64,000 bases of DNA from Pseudomonas vranovensis DSM 16006 (GTDB taxonomy: Bacteria; Pseudomonadota; Gammaproteobacteria; Pseudomonadales; Pseudomonadaceae), in contig NZ_AUED01000003.1 of NCBI RefSeq assembly GCF_000425805.1, positions 372,001 to 436,000 of the forward strand. The letters run 5' to 3'. Below are positions 15,518 through 24,024 of the stretch, piece by piece. The first letter of the stretch is position 1. Every line of letters begins with the position of its first letter. The notes under the pieces were generated by a model, which ran no database searches, had not been told where the DNA came from, and saw nothing but the letters and a program-made list of their open reading frames with translations. The position numbers and the translations under genes are program-made.

Positions 15518-17080
15518 ATGGCGAGCAAACTGATGTTTGAGCGGGTGATAGGTGCCGCCGTCAAACCGGTGCTAGGTGCCGTTTTTGTTGCAATCGAAGA
15601 CCGTATCCAGCGGTTGCAGCGGATGATTGGAACCCTGGATGCGATGCATCGGCTGGACTTTGAAGCGTTGTGCAAGGCGGTTGAAGCTGCAGAGGCGGGA
15701 CACGTGGCGTCGCCTGCACCTGAGCAGGCGCATTACAACAAGCAGCTCAATCACGGCCTTGCGACGGTGGCAGCATTTTTCCTGGGTTTAAGAGGGCAGG
15801 CCTCCGGGCGCGCTGTGGGTGTCAGGCAGATGACTTCCAGTCAATCAACGGCCCTGTCTGCCAAGGGCGTCGGCAAGCTGGAACGGCGTGTTGCATTTGC
15901 CGAGGCCGGTATCAAGGCCGTTGGCACATGGCTTACGGCAAAGACGCCAGAAGAGAAAGCCGAGGGTTACGGCGGGGCGCTGGGCGGCCTGTTGGGCGCG
16001 CGCGTCGGGGCTGCCATCGGGCGGCGAGGAGGGGCGGCGGGTACGGCAGCGGGTGAAATGGTTGGCAGTCTGGCGGGTGAGGGGGTTGGCTCGGCAGTGG
16101 CCAAGCGTTGGTTCACCGAGGTGGGTGCCCCTGCACCTCGCGGCGGGAACACTGATAAAGGTCCTTGTTGCACGTTCAAACCACATGAGGAAGTGCCGTG
16201 CGTAGCCTGCCCAGCGCCAGCCGCCACAGCAGCATTACCTGCCAATCCTGCCGTTCCATTGCTGCTGGCAAGTGCTGCGTTGGGTGCTGCGGTTATCAAA
16301 TCGAAGACTGGGCCCGGTGAGGCCGATGCAGGAGTGCCGCCGCACAAGGTGAAGGATGCTCCGGCACCACCCGAGTCAACGCCCGCCGAAGCAGCGCGAC
16401 CTGCACGACCTGCGCGAGCCGTTGGTCGAACAATGCTGGGCGCAGCTCCTTTGGCATTGCTCGAGTCTGGAATCAAGGTGGTTGATACCTTCATGACAGC
16501 CGAGACCCGGGAGCAAAAAGCCGAAGGTTATGGTGGTGCTATTGGAGGACTGGGCGGGGCGCTGTTGGGCGCTGCGGTGGGCTCGGTCATTCCGGTGATC
16601 GGTCCGCCGGTGGGGGCTGCCATTGGTGCGCTGCTATTCGGGATGGCAGGCGATAAACTCGGCAGCAACCTGGCCAAGCGCTGGTTTGCAGGTTCCGATC
16701 AGCAAAAGCCTGCAGCAGGCAGGACGAACGAGACAGCAAAGGCCGACAGGGTGGAGCCGGGTGCGCTTGTGCGGGCCCAGGCACCCATGGCGCCTGTACC
16801 GAGGCTGATGCCCCTGCTGACGCGAATGGGTTCGATGGCTCCGCCTGCCACGGCGGGTAACGCATTGCCTTCCCCTGCCACAGCCCAGGCCAGTGTTCCG
16901 CCCCCGCCGATCAATCAGCAGTTCAACTTCACTTCGAACATGCCCATCACCGTACAAGGCTGCATGACAGACCCTGTCCAACTTGCCCAGACCATCGAAC
17001 CCATGGTCCGTCGTCAATTCGAAGCGCTGATCCGCCAGGCAACCAGCCGACAGTTGTATGACGTACCACACGTAGCTTAA
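15518..17080 (+). CDS. Tail tape measure protein with internal duplication
   Basis: 520 residues, placed between E' and U where P2 gpT lies. Residues ~125-205 and ~315-400 are copies of one unit (AGIKAVGTWLTAKTPEEKAE and SGIKVVDTFMTAETREQKAE, each followed by a Gly/Ala-rich hydrophobic stretch and KRWF). Between them is a cysteine-rich patch (CCTFKPHEEVPCVACPA) and a Pro/Ala linker. The C-terminus (INQQFNFTSNMPITVQGC) is the usual tape-measure end. The chain is short, as expected for a bacteriocin tail. The long coiled coil typical of tape measures is not obvious, so the assignment relies on position and the C-terminus. Confidence 0.8.
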   Translation: MASKLMFERVIGAAVKPVLGAVFVAIEDRIQRLQRMIGTLDAMHRLDFEALCKAVEAAEAGHVASPAPEQAHYNKQLNHGLATVAAFFLGLRGQASGRAVGVRQMTSSQSTALSAKGVGKLERRVAFAEAGIKAVGTWLTAKTPEEKAEGYGGALGGLLGARVGAAIGRRGGAAGTAAGEMVGSLAGEGVGSAVAKRWFTEVGAPAPRGGNTDKGPCCTFKPHEEVPCVACPAPAATAALPANPAVPLLLASAALGAAVIKSKTGPGEADAGVPPHKVKDAPAPPESTPAEAARPARPARAVGRTMLGAAPLALLESGIKVVDTFMTAETREQKAEGYGGAIGGLGGALLGAAVGSVIPVIGPPVGAAIGALLFGMAGDKLGSNLAKRWFAGSDQQKPAAGRTNETAKADRVEPGALVRAQAPMAPVPRLMPLLTRMGSMAPPATAGNALPSPATAQASVPPPPINQQFNFTSNMPITVQGCMTDPVQLAQTIEPMVRRQFEALIRQATSRQLYDVPHVA

Positions 17081-17090
17081 GGAGCAATCC

Positions 17091-17936
17091 ATGACGTACA
17101 TGGACCAGCTGCAAGCCGCACTCAAGTCCCTGGTCGCGGCCGGGGAGGCGGGCCGGCACAGTGTCGAGCAGATGCTGGCGCCGGTGAGTGGCGCCCTGGA
17201 GGATATCCGTGAAGCCGCATCGGCGCTGGAGGGCCTGCCATACATTGGCCCGGCCATTGGCGCCAGGCTGCAACGGACCCTGCGCGCGATCACTTCGGCG
17301 CAGGCAACCGCCGGCAACGTATTGGCACAGTACGATCGAGCGGTGGCGGTCGTGGCACGGGTGCAAGCGCGCATAAGCGAGGTACGCACTCAGGTGGCCA
17401 GGGCCAGCGCCGCGATAAACCGGGTGGCAGGCAGGGTCAACCCAGCCTTGGGCGATATTCTGCCGGCCCGTATTTTTGCCTTCGAGGCGTCACCAGCGGG
17501 TAACGCGGTGAAGCCGTTTCCTCACCTGTTGATCCTCCAGCCACTGGCGCCACAGGCCCCGGCGTTTTACTTCAATCTCGATACGGCAGCTTTCGATACG
17601 TTGCGCCGTGAGAGTCGCTTCCGCTGGGCAGCACAGGAGCGGCTGGCACGAAGTACGGCGCAGCAGGCCGTGGGGCTGGGGGACGAGACGATCAGCATCA
17701 AAGGGGCGATTTTTCCGATATTCAAAGGTGGACTTGGTCAATTGCAGGCGTTGCGCAGTATCGGGCGGCAACTCCAGCCGATGACACTGACCACCGGCTA
17801 CGGCGAGGTGCTGGGGACCTGGTGCCTTACCCGCATCGAGGAAGACCAGAGCCGTTTCCTGGCCGGTGGTATACCGCGAAAACAAGCCTTTTCACTGGAG
17901 TTTGCAAGTTATGGCAACGATATGCAGGACGTCTGA
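17091..17936 (+). CDS. Tail protein U-like (P2 gpU) with a helical N-terminal extension
   Basis: 281 residues versus about 160 in P2 gpU. The C-terminal ~140 residues show the gpU pattern (GDETISIKGAIFPIFKGGLG; LRSIGRQLQPMTLTTGYGEV; GTWCLTRIEED; FSLEFASYGNDM). The N-terminal ~130 residues are strongly helical, rich in Ala, Arg and Glu (LARTLRAI-type repeats around residues 60-105) and do not belong to gpU. AAGGAG precedes the ATG. The end overlaps gpX by 26 bp. gpU-type proteins cap or terminate the tail tube. Confidence 0.85.
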   Translation: MTYMDQLQAALKSLVAAGEAGRHSVEQMLAPVSGALEDIREAASALEGLPYIGPAIGARLQRTLRAITSAQATAGNVLAQYDRAVAVVARVQARISEVRTQVARASAAINRVAGRVNPALGDILPARIFAFEASPAGNAVKPFPHLLILQPLAPQAPAFYFNLDTAAFDTLRRESRFRWAAQERLARSTAQQAVGLGDETISIKGAIFPIFKGGLGQLQALRSIGRQLQPMTLTTGYGEVLGTWCLTRIEEDQSRFLAGGIPRKQAFSLEFASYGNDMQDV

Positions 17937-18117
17937 CGGGGATCTGCTCGACACCTTGTGCCAGCACTATTACGGCCACTTGAACGGCAGCGTCGAGGCT
18001 GTGCTCGATGCCAACCAGGGGTTGTCCGATGAGCCGCAACCCTTTCGTGCCGGTGTGTTGATCGCGTTGCCTGCGTTGCCCCCCGCGGCAGAGGCCACGG
18101 TGCAGCTGTGGGACTGA
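17911..18117 (+). CDS. Tail protein X-like (P2 gpX)
   Basis: 68 residues. The N-terminal MATICRTSDGDLLDTLCQHYYG and VLDANQGLSDEPQPFRAGVLIALP match the LysM-like gpX family. The ATG at 17911 lies inside the end of gpU, a normal arrangement in P2-like clusters. It probably belongs to the baseplate hub. Confidence 0.93.
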   Translation: MATICRTSDGDLLDTLCQHYYGHLNGSVEAVLDANQGLSDEPQPFRAGVLIALPALPPAAEATVQLWD

Positions 18118-18141
18118 TCTCCGGCAATTCAAATTACGACC

Positions 18142-18164
18142 AGACCCCGCCACGTGCGGGGTCT
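18142..18164 (+). terminator. Intercistronic hairpin before gpD
   Basis: AGACCCCGC/CACGT/GCGGGGTCT, then GCCTTTTCAGGAGCG with the gpD ribosome binding site. Same arrangement as the hairpins at 8708 and 12939, with a weak T run. Confidence 0.6.
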
Positions 18165-18185
18165 GCCTTTTCAGGAGCGTGAGTC

Positions 18186-19229
18186 ATGCAACCTGTGTTT
18201 CGCCTTGTCGCGGATGGCAAGGACATCACCAGCCTGATCAATGACCGGCTGCTGCTGTTACGCACTACGGACAAACCCGGCATGGAGTCCGATGAGTTCG
18301 AACTGCGTATCGATGATCGCGACGGGGCCGTGGTGTTGCCCGCTCGCGGCGCCACGATCGAGGTGCATCTGGGGTACTCGGGGCAGACGTTGACGCGGCT
18401 GGGGCGCTACACCGTGGATGAGGTCGAGCTGGCGGGTCCGCCGGACAGTATTGTTATCCGGGGCAAGGCCAGTGACATGCGTGGCACGGGCAAGGCGATA
18501 CGCAGTGGCAGCTGGGAGGGCGTGACCTTGCAGCAGATCGTGCGTGACATCGCCGCACGCAATGGTTGGCAACCGTTGTGTCCGGTCATTACGCCCGTGT
18601 CGCGGGTCGATCAGTTGAATGAATCGGACTTCCATTTCATCACTCGCCTGGCCAGGCAGTTCGACTGCACCGCGAAGATCGGAGATGGCAGCCTGTTGGT
18701 TCTCCCGCGTCAAGGCGGGCACAGCGGCAGCGGCAAAACGCTTGGCATCGTCACCCTGGAGCGTGGTGACGTGAGCCTTTGGCACATTCACCTGGCTGAC
18801 AAGGGGGCCTACAAGGCTGTGCGAACTCGCTATCAGGACGCCGGCAGCGGCCAGGTGAGGGCCATAGACCTGAGCAATGGCGCCTCTCCCGATGGCCTGC
18901 AGCCGGTGCATATCGACCGGCATCTTTACCCGAACAAGACAGCCGCGGAGCAGGCGGCCCGGGCACGTCTGGCCGCATTCAACCGAAGTACCGCCCAGGT
19001 ACGCCTGGAAATGGCCGGGCGCACAGACTTGTTCGTTGAACGGATCATCAATACCCAAGGGTTCAAGAACGGCCTGGATGGCGAGTTTCTGATCGAGTCG
19101 GTGGCGCATACGTTCACCGCATCCGGCTGGAGCACCATCGTCGAGTGCAACGGCGGCAAGCAGGGCAAGGCCCGGGCCAAGGGCAGTCAAGCCAGCCGGG
19201 CAGCGTCATTGAAGGCAGAGCAACGTTGA
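18186..19229 (+). CDS. Late control protein D-like baseplate hub (P2 gpD)
   Basis: 347 residues. Characteristic parts are FRLVADGKDITSLINDRLL at the start, SDEFELRIDDRDGAVVLPARGA, VQIV-like LQQIVRDIAARNGW, and ADKGAYKAVRTRYQDAGSG. gpD is the gp27-like hub that joins tube and spike. The last ~20 residues are Lys/Arg/Ala-rich. A hairpin precedes the gene and the endolysin gene follows after 28 bp. Confidence 0.95.
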   Translation: MQPVFRLVADGKDITSLINDRLLLLRTTDKPGMESDEFELRIDDRDGAVVLPARGATIEVHLGYSGQTLTRLGRYTVDEVELAGPPDSIVIRGKASDMRGTGKAIRSGSWEGVTLQQIVRDIAARNGWQPLCPVITPVSRVDQLNESDFHFITRLARQFDCTAKIGDGSLLVLPRQGGHSGSGKTLGIVTLERGDVSLWHIHLADKGAYKAVRTRYQDAGSGQVRAIDLSNGASPDGLQPVHIDRHLYPNKTAAEQAARARLAAFNRSTAQVRLEMAGRTDLFVERIINTQGFKNGLDGEFLIESVAHTFTASGWSTIVECNGGKQGKARAKGSQASRAASLKAEQR

Positions 19230-19257
19230 TCGCCATACCTGGACATGGAGGATGTAT

Positions 19258-19803
19258 ATGACATTGGAACAACTTGCTGCCGTGTTCCCGAGCGCCCGCC
19301 TGAACGCGGGCGTTTTCTTACCGGCATTGAATCAGGCCATGACTCGCTGGGAGATCAACACTCCTCGGCGGGTCGCAGCCTTCCTGGCCCAGGTGGGGCA
19401 CGAATCCGGCCAGCTGCGCTACGTCAAGGAACTGGGGAGTGAGCGCTACCTGGCGCGGTACGACACCGGCAACCTGGCATTGCGCCTGGGCAACACCGTC
19501 GAAGCCGATGGTGATGGCCAGTTGTACTGTGGGCGAGGACTGATCCAGATCACCGGGCGCAACAACTACCGGGCCTGCAGCGTGGCGCTGTTCGGCGATG
19601 ATCGCCTGCTGGGTCAACCGCAGTTGCTTGAGCAGCCGCAATGGGCCGCGGAGTCTGCCGCGTGGTTCTGGCATTCGCGGGGGTTGAACCCGTTGGCTGA
19701 TCGCGGCGAGTTCAACCGCATTACCCGGCACATCAATGGCGGGCTCAATGGCCTCGAAGAGCGGTTGAAGCTTTGGGCGCGGGCCCGTGAGGTGTTGGGT
19801 TGA
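19258..19803 (+). CDS. Endolysin, glycoside hydrolase family 19
   Basis: 181 residues from the ATG at 19258, which has GGAG 7-10 bp upstream; an in-frame ATG at 19252 is too close to that site. Family 19 features are RVAAFLAQVGHESGQLRYVKE (catalytic Glu of HES) and YCGRGLIQITGRNNYRA, with a C-terminal INGGLNGLEERL. It hydrolyses peptidoglycan glycan strands and needs the holin for release, since no signal peptide is seen. It overlaps the Rz gene by 4 bp. Confidence 0.95.
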   Translation: MTLEQLAAVFPSARLNAGVFLPALNQAMTRWEINTPRRVAAFLAQVGHESGQLRYVKELGSERYLARYDTGNLALRLGNTVEADGDGQLYCGRGLIQITGRNNYRACSVALFGDDRLLGQPQLLEQPQWAAESAAWFWHSRGLNPLADRGEFNRITRHINGGLNGLEERLKLWARAREVLG

Positions 19804-20300
19804 GCCGCGTGCAACTGGGTGGAGTGCTGGCGTTGATGCTGCTGGCTTGTGCGCTGACCTGGCAGGTTCAGGGCTGGCACCTGGAGCGGCAGTTGGCGCA
19901 GCAGGCACATGCCTGCGCGCGGCAGCGGCAGGCCCAGGCCGAGTCCGCCAGTGCGCAACTGCTTGCCGAGCGCCAGCAACGCGTGGGGCTTGAGCAGCAG
20001 ATGCAGGCCAGTGATCAACTTCATTATCAGGAGCTTGTCGATGCTCGCGAATATCAGGCGCGTTTGCGTGACCGTCTGGCTACTGCTGATCTGCGGCTGT
20101 CGGTCGTGGTCGAGCGTAACGCTGCCGGTTGCACCACTTTGCCCTCCGCCGCCGGCGCCGGCCGCCTGGATCATGATGCCGTACGCGCCCGACTTGAGCC
20201 GGCGCATGCTCGACGAATTATCGCCATCACCGATCGGGGCGACCAGGGATTGATCGCCTTGCGCGCGTGCCAGGCCTATGTGCGGGCATTGGCGCATTGA
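19800..20300 (+). CDS. Rz-like inner-membrane spanin
   Basis: 166 residues from a TTG overlapping the endolysin stop (TTGA); a GTG at 19809 is an alternative. It has one N-terminal membrane segment (GGVLALMLLACALTW) followed by a long heptad-like helical region rich in Gln, Arg and Glu, the Rz layout. Together with a nested Rz1 lipoprotein it links inner and outer membranes to disrupt the outer membrane at lysis. It is the last tailocin gene before cinA. Confidence 0.85.
   Translation: MSRVQLGGVLALMLLACALTWQVQGWHLERQLAQQAHACARQRQAQAESASAQLLAERQQRVGLEQQMQASDQLHYQELVDAREYQARLRDRLATADLRLSVVVERNAAGCTTLPSAAGAGRLDHDAVRARLEPAHARRIIAITDRGDQGLIALRACQAYVRALAH
20041..20253 (+). CDS. Rz1-like outer-membrane spanin lipoprotein nested in Rz
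   Basis: 70 residues in a different frame inside the Rz gene. The ATG has AGGAG about 8 bp upstream. The N-terminus is Arg-positive, then hydrophobic, and ends in the lipobox LLICGC. After it comes a proline-rich patch (PLCPPPPAPAAW), the hallmark of Rz1 proteins. Fully embedded Rz1 genes are known from lambda. The lipobox, the proline run and the ribosome binding site together make this convincing despite the small size. Confidence 0.85.
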   Translation: MLANIRRVCVTVWLLLICGCRSWSSVTLPVAPLCPPPPAPAAWIMMPYAPDLSRRMLDELSPSPIGATRD

Positions 20301-20359
20301 GGATGTGTGGCCGGGCGGAGCTGGTGTAGGGTAGGCGGCAGTCTTTCAAGGAGCTTGCC

Positions 20360-20842
20360 ATGGACCCGATCACAGCGCTTTCTGCCCGGCTGGGTGAGCA
20401 CATGCGCCGTTTCAACGCCCACGTCACCACGGCCGAATCCTGCACTGGCGGCGGTATTGCAGAAGCCATTACCCGGATTCCGGGTAGCTCGGCCTGGTTC
20501 GAGGCTGGTTACGTGACCTATTCCAACCAGCAGAAAACCCGTCAGTTGGCTGTTCCCGAGGCCTTGTTTGCCAAGGTGGGAGCGGTCAGCCAGGAGGTGG
20601 TCGAGGCCATGGTGCGTGGCGCCCAGTCTGCCAGTGGCGCACGATTTGCCGTGGCGGTCAGTGGCGTGGCCGGCCCCGATGGCGGCTCGCCGGCAAAACC
20701 GGTGGGCACCGTGTGGCTGGCCTGGGCCGATGGCAGCCATGTAAGCAGCGAGCGCCGGCACTTCGATGGCGACCGCGACGAGGTGCGCCGACAAACGGTA
20801 ATCGCCGCGCTAGAGGGCTTGTTACACCTTGGCGCGGAGTAA
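20360..20842 (+). CDS. cinA: CinA C-terminal-type nicotinamide-nucleotide amidase (PncC)
   Basis: 160 residues, the stand-alone CinA C-terminal domain. Family features are TAESCTGGGIAEAITRIPGS, WFEAGYVTYSNQQKTR and FAVAVSGVAGPDGGSPAKPV. It deamidates nicotinamide mononucleotide to nicotinate mononucleotide in pyridine-nucleotide recycling. It borders the tailocin and sits about 100 bp upstream of recA, matching the usual Pseudomonas cinA-recA order. AAGGAG precedes the ATG. Confidence 0.95.
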   Translation: MDPITALSARLGEHMRRFNAHVTTAESCTGGGIAEAITRIPGSSAWFEAGYVTYSNQQKTRQLAVPEALFAKVGAVSQEVVEAMVRGAQSASGARFAVAVSGVAGPDGGSPAKPVGTVWLAWADGSHVSSERRHFDGDRDEVRRQTVIAALEGLLHLGAE

Positions 20843-20887
20843 ATCGCAATTCGGGGGTAGGCGGAAAGAAAACCCTGTGGAATAATA

Positions 20888-20903
20888 CTGGCTACTTATA
20901 CAG
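20888..20903 (+). promoter_or_regulatory. LexA box upstream of recA
   Basis: CTGGCTACTTATACAG fits CTG-N10-CAG with an AT-rich centre. It lies 43 bp before the recA ATG, where LexA would control recA in the SOS response. Confidence 0.88.
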
Positions 20904-20945
20904 GTGTTCTGGCCGTCAGGCCCTATCGATTACGTGAGGACTTCA

Positions 20946-22016
20946 ATGGACGACAACAAGAAGCGCGCCTTGGCTGCGGCCCTGGGGCAAATCGAACGTC
21001 AATTCGGTAAAGGCGCGGTCATGCGCATGGGCGACCACGAGCGCCAGGCAATCCCGGCCATTTCCACCGGCTCCCTGGGCCTGGACATCGCCCTGGGCAT
21101 TGGCGGCCTGCCAAAAGGCCGTATCGTCGAGATCTACGGTCCTGAATCCTCGGGTAAAACCACCCTGACTCTGTCGGTTATCGCCCAGGCTCAGAAAATG
21201 GGCGCTACCTGTGCCTTCGTCGACGCCGAGCACGCGCTCGACCCCGAGTACGCTGGCAAGCTGGGCGTCAATGTCGACGACCTGCTGGTTTCGCAGCCTG
21301 ACACCGGTGAACAGGCCCTGGAAATTACCGACATGCTGGTGCGCTCCAACGCTGTTGACGTGATCATCGTCGACTCCGTCGCCGCCCTGGTACCGAAGGC
21401 CGAGATCGAAGGCGAGATGGGCGACATGCACGTGGGCCTTCAGGCCCGTCTGATGTCCCAGGCGCTGCGTAAGATCACCGGTAACATCAAGAACGCCAAC
21501 TGTCTGGTGATCTTCATCAACCAGATCCGCATGAAGATCGGCGTGATGTTCGGTAGCCCTGAAACCACTACCGGTGGTAATGCGCTGAAGTTCTATGCCT
21601 CGGTTCGTCTCGACATCCGCCGTACCGGCGCGGTGAAGGAAGGCGACGAAGTGGTCGGTAGCGAAACCCGCGTCAAGATCGTCAAGAACAAGGTGGCGCC
21701 ACCTTTCCGTCAAGCTGAGTTCCAGATCCTCTACGGCAAGGGTATCTACCGCAACGGCGAAATCATCGACCTGGGCGTGCTGCACGGCTTCCTGGAGAAA
21801 TCGGGCGCCTGGTACAGCTACCAGGGCAGCAAGATTGGCCAGGGCAAGGCCAACTCTGCCAAGTTCCTCCAGGAAAACCCGGAGATCGCCGCGACCCTCG
21901 AGAAGCAGATCCGCGACAAGCTGCTCAATGCCGGTGCTGTCCAGGCTGCTGGCAAGGCTGCAGAGGCCAACGCCGAGCCTGAAGACGATCTGGCAGACGC
22001 CGAAGCCGGTTACTGA
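20946..22016 (+). CDS. recA: Recombinase RecA
   Basis: 356 residues from the ATG at 20946. Walker A is GPESSGKTT; other conserved stretches are [19 protein letters not shown] and [20 protein letters not shown]. It catalyses strand exchange and stimulates self-cleavage of LexA and S24 repressors. The tailocin repressor at 6061-6795 is a probable target. An SOS box lies upstream. recX follows after 8 bp. Confidence 0.99.
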   Translation: MDDNKKRALAAALGQIERQFGKGAVMRMGDHERQAIPAISTGSLGLDIALGIGGLPKGRIVEIYGPESSGKTTLTLSVIAQAQKMGATCAFVDAEHALDPEYAGKLGVNVDDLLVSQPDTGEQALEITDMLVRSNAVDVIIVDSVAALVPKAEIEGEMGDMHVGLQARLMSQALRKITGNIKNANCLVIFINQIRMKIGVMFGSPETTTGGNALKFYASVRLDIRRTGAVKEGDEVVGSETRVKIVKNKVAPPFRQAEFQILYGKGIYRNGEIIDLGVLHGFLEKSGAWYSYQGSKIGQGKANSAKFLQENPEIAATLEKQIRDKLLNAGAVQAAGKAAEANAEPEDDLADAEAGY

Positions 22017-22024
22017 TCCCTCCC

Positions 22025-22492
22025 ATGTCCGTCGTACTCGACACCCCCGTCGCCGTAAGGCGGACAGCAATGGACCTGCTCGCACGCCGCGAGCATGGTC
22101 GAGTCGAGCTGACGCGCAAGTTGCGTCAGCGCGGCGCTCCCCCCGAATTGATTGACCAGGAGCTCGACCGTCTGACGGAAGAGGGCCTACTCAGTGAATC
22201 CCGTTACCTGGAAAGCTTCATCAGCTATCGCTCGCGCTCTGGCTACGGCCCGGCACGTATACGCGAAGAGCTGGGCCAGCGCGGCTTGCAACGTGGTGAT
22301 ATCGATCAGGCTCTGAGTGAATGCGGGGTGGACTGGGCGGCTCAGTTGCAGGATGTCTGGCAGCGCAAGTTTTCGGGGCAACGCCCCGTCGATCCGCGCG
22401 CCCGCGCACAGCAAACCCGTTTCCTGGTCTACCGTGGCTTCTCCATGGAGATGATCGGCCGCCTGCTGAGCGGCCGAGGCTTCGACGACTAG
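22025..22492 (+). CDS. recX: RecA regulatory protein RecX
   Basis: 155 residues. Helical three-repeat protein with [43 protein letters not shown] and [20 protein letters not shown]. RecX binds RecA filaments and limits their activity. It is 8 bp after recA, certainly in the same operon. Confidence 0.96.
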   Translation: MSVVLDTPVAVRRTAMDLLARREHGRVELTRKLRQRGAPPELIDQELDRLTEEGLLSESRYLESFISYRSRSGYGPARIREELGQRGLQRGDIDQALSECGVDWAAQLQDVWQRKFSGQRPVDPRARAQQTRFLVYRGFSMEMIGRLLSGRGFDD

Positions 22493-22505
22493 CTACGCGT
22501 GGGTC

Positions 22506-23624
22506 TCAGGTGACCTTCAGTGCTTCGCGGGCGCGTTGTGTGGTGTGCATCGGCTCTGGCTTGGCCCAATTTTCCGACAAGTTGATGAAGTCCACCAGTT
22601 CGCGTAGACGCCCCTGGTCACGACCGTTGAAGGCGAACGTCAGGCGGGTCAGGTGACTGAACCGGGCTTCGTCGTGGTGTTCGCCGGCATAAGCGTGCTG
22701 GTGATAGTGGCCGCTCAGGCGCAGATCGGCGAAGCCTTCCTGCAAGTCGAAGAGCGCAGCTTCGCTTAGTGGGTGATGCATACGAATCACGAACTGGTTC
22801 TTTAGCCAGCGGCTTGAATGATAGTTGCTGTAGAACTGGTTGATCTCTTCCACCGCCTCTTCGGCGCTGTACACCAGGCGCAGGAGCTTCATGTCGCTGG
22901 GCAGGATGTAGCGGTTTTCTTCCAGTTGCCGAGTAATGAAGTTCAGGGCCTCCTGCCAGAAGTTGCCACCCGGTGAATCCAGCAGCACCACAGGCACCAG
23001 CGGGCTTTTGCCGGTCTGGATCAGGGTGAGTACTTCCAGCGCCTCGTCCAGGGTGCCGAAGCCACCAGGACAGAGCACCAGTGCATCGGCCTCCTTGACG
23101 AAGAACAGCTTGCGAATGAAGAAAAAGTGGAAGGGCAGCAGCTTGTCCGTGCCGTCCACCGTGGCATTGGCGTGCTGCTCGAACGGCAGGGTGATGTTGA
23201 ACCCCAGACTGTGATCAACCCCTGCACCTTCGTGAGCTGCGGCCATGATCCCGCCGCCAGCGCCGGTGATGACCATCAGGTTGGAGCGTGCGAGTGCCGC
23301 GCCAAGCTCCCTGGCCAAGGCATACATGGGGTGTTCGATCGGGGTACGGGCCGAGCCGAAGACAGTGACCTTGCGCCGCCCCTTGTACTGTTCCAGGGTA
23401 CGAAACGCATGGTCCAGTTCGCGCAGGGCCTGCAGGGTGATCTTCGCGTTCCAGCGGTTGCTATCGTCATGGGCCATGCGCAAAACGGTCAGCATCATGT
23501 CGCGGTAAAGCGGCAGGTTGGGGCTATCGGGGGCAACCTGCGTCAGTTGTTCTTCCAGTTTGCTCAGGTCAATTCCGTTGTTCTTGAAGTGACTCGAGAG
23601 TAATTCATTCGGTTGATAAGGCAT
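22506..23624 (-). CDS. LOG-family (TIGR00730-like) nucleoside monophosphate hydrolase-type protein
   Basis: 372 residues. The LOG signature PGGFGTLDEALEVLTL is present, with VFGSARTPIEHPMY and ITGAGGGIMAAAHEGAG in front. Proteins with this PGGxGTxxE motif hydrolyse nucleoside 5'-monophosphates to base and ribose phosphate; some are the cytokinin-activating LOG enzymes. The N-terminal ~90 residues are extra and helical. Its actual substrate is not shown by the sequence. It is convergent with recX. Confidence 0.85.
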   Translation of the reverse strand: MPYQPNELLSSHFKNNGIDLSKLEEQLTQVAPDSPNLPLYRDMMLTVLRMAHDDSNRWNAKITLQALRELDHAFRTLEQYKGRRKVTVFGSARTPIEHPMYALARELGAALARSNLMVITGAGGGIMAAAHEGAGVDHSLGFNITLPFEQHANATVDGTDKLLPFHFFFIRKLFFVKEADALVLCPGGFGTLDEALEVLTLIQTGKSPLVPVVLLDSPGGNFWQEALNFITRQLEENRYILPSDMKLLRLVYSAEEAVEEINQFYSNYHSSRWLKNQFVIRMHHPLSEAALFDLQEGFADLRLSGHYHQHAYAGEHHDEARFSHLTRLTFAFNGRDQGRLRELVDFINLSENWAKPEPMHTTQRAREALKVT

Positions 23625-24024
23625 TCAACGTCTCCTTCTGCAGCAAAACCTCTGACCGGAAACAATGTGTTGTCCGGCCGCGACACTGCATGTGTCGCTG
23701 GCTGCCGTGGCTCGAGTGTGCGCCCCGAGCATTGCAGTAGACCTGCAAGGTCTCAATGCAGTGATGATGAGTGTTCAGTCGTTATTATTCGGTAATGCAG
23801 ATACGGCCCGTCGGCAGTCGTCCCCCCTCCGTTGCGTGCCTGGAAAGCAGCTGGCACCTGCTATCAATCTAGACCCTGCGGGGTGTTTGTGCCTAAAGGT
23901 TATCCTGGATGACAGGCAGGGTTGGCGGGGCGCGGAGCACCATTCGTCAGCCGGGATCCAACCTGGGCGAGGGTCTGGTTAACTGGAGTTCACAGCGACT
24001 GTAGCGGTGCGGGAGGCATGGCAC
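23625..24024. other. Gene-free interval between the LOG gene and the RHH gene
   Basis: About 400 bases. It probably holds divergent promoters for the two flanking genes. I see no convincing coding frame, RNA gene or repeat. Confidence 0.5.

Noticed and set aside
6001..20300. Intact P2-like prophage
   Set aside because: No integrase, replication, terminase, portal, capsid or head completion genes, and no att-like repeats seen at mutS or cinA.
23625..24024. Small RNA or gene in the LOG-RHH interval
   Set aside because: No terminator, conserved hairpin or credible frame visible by eye.
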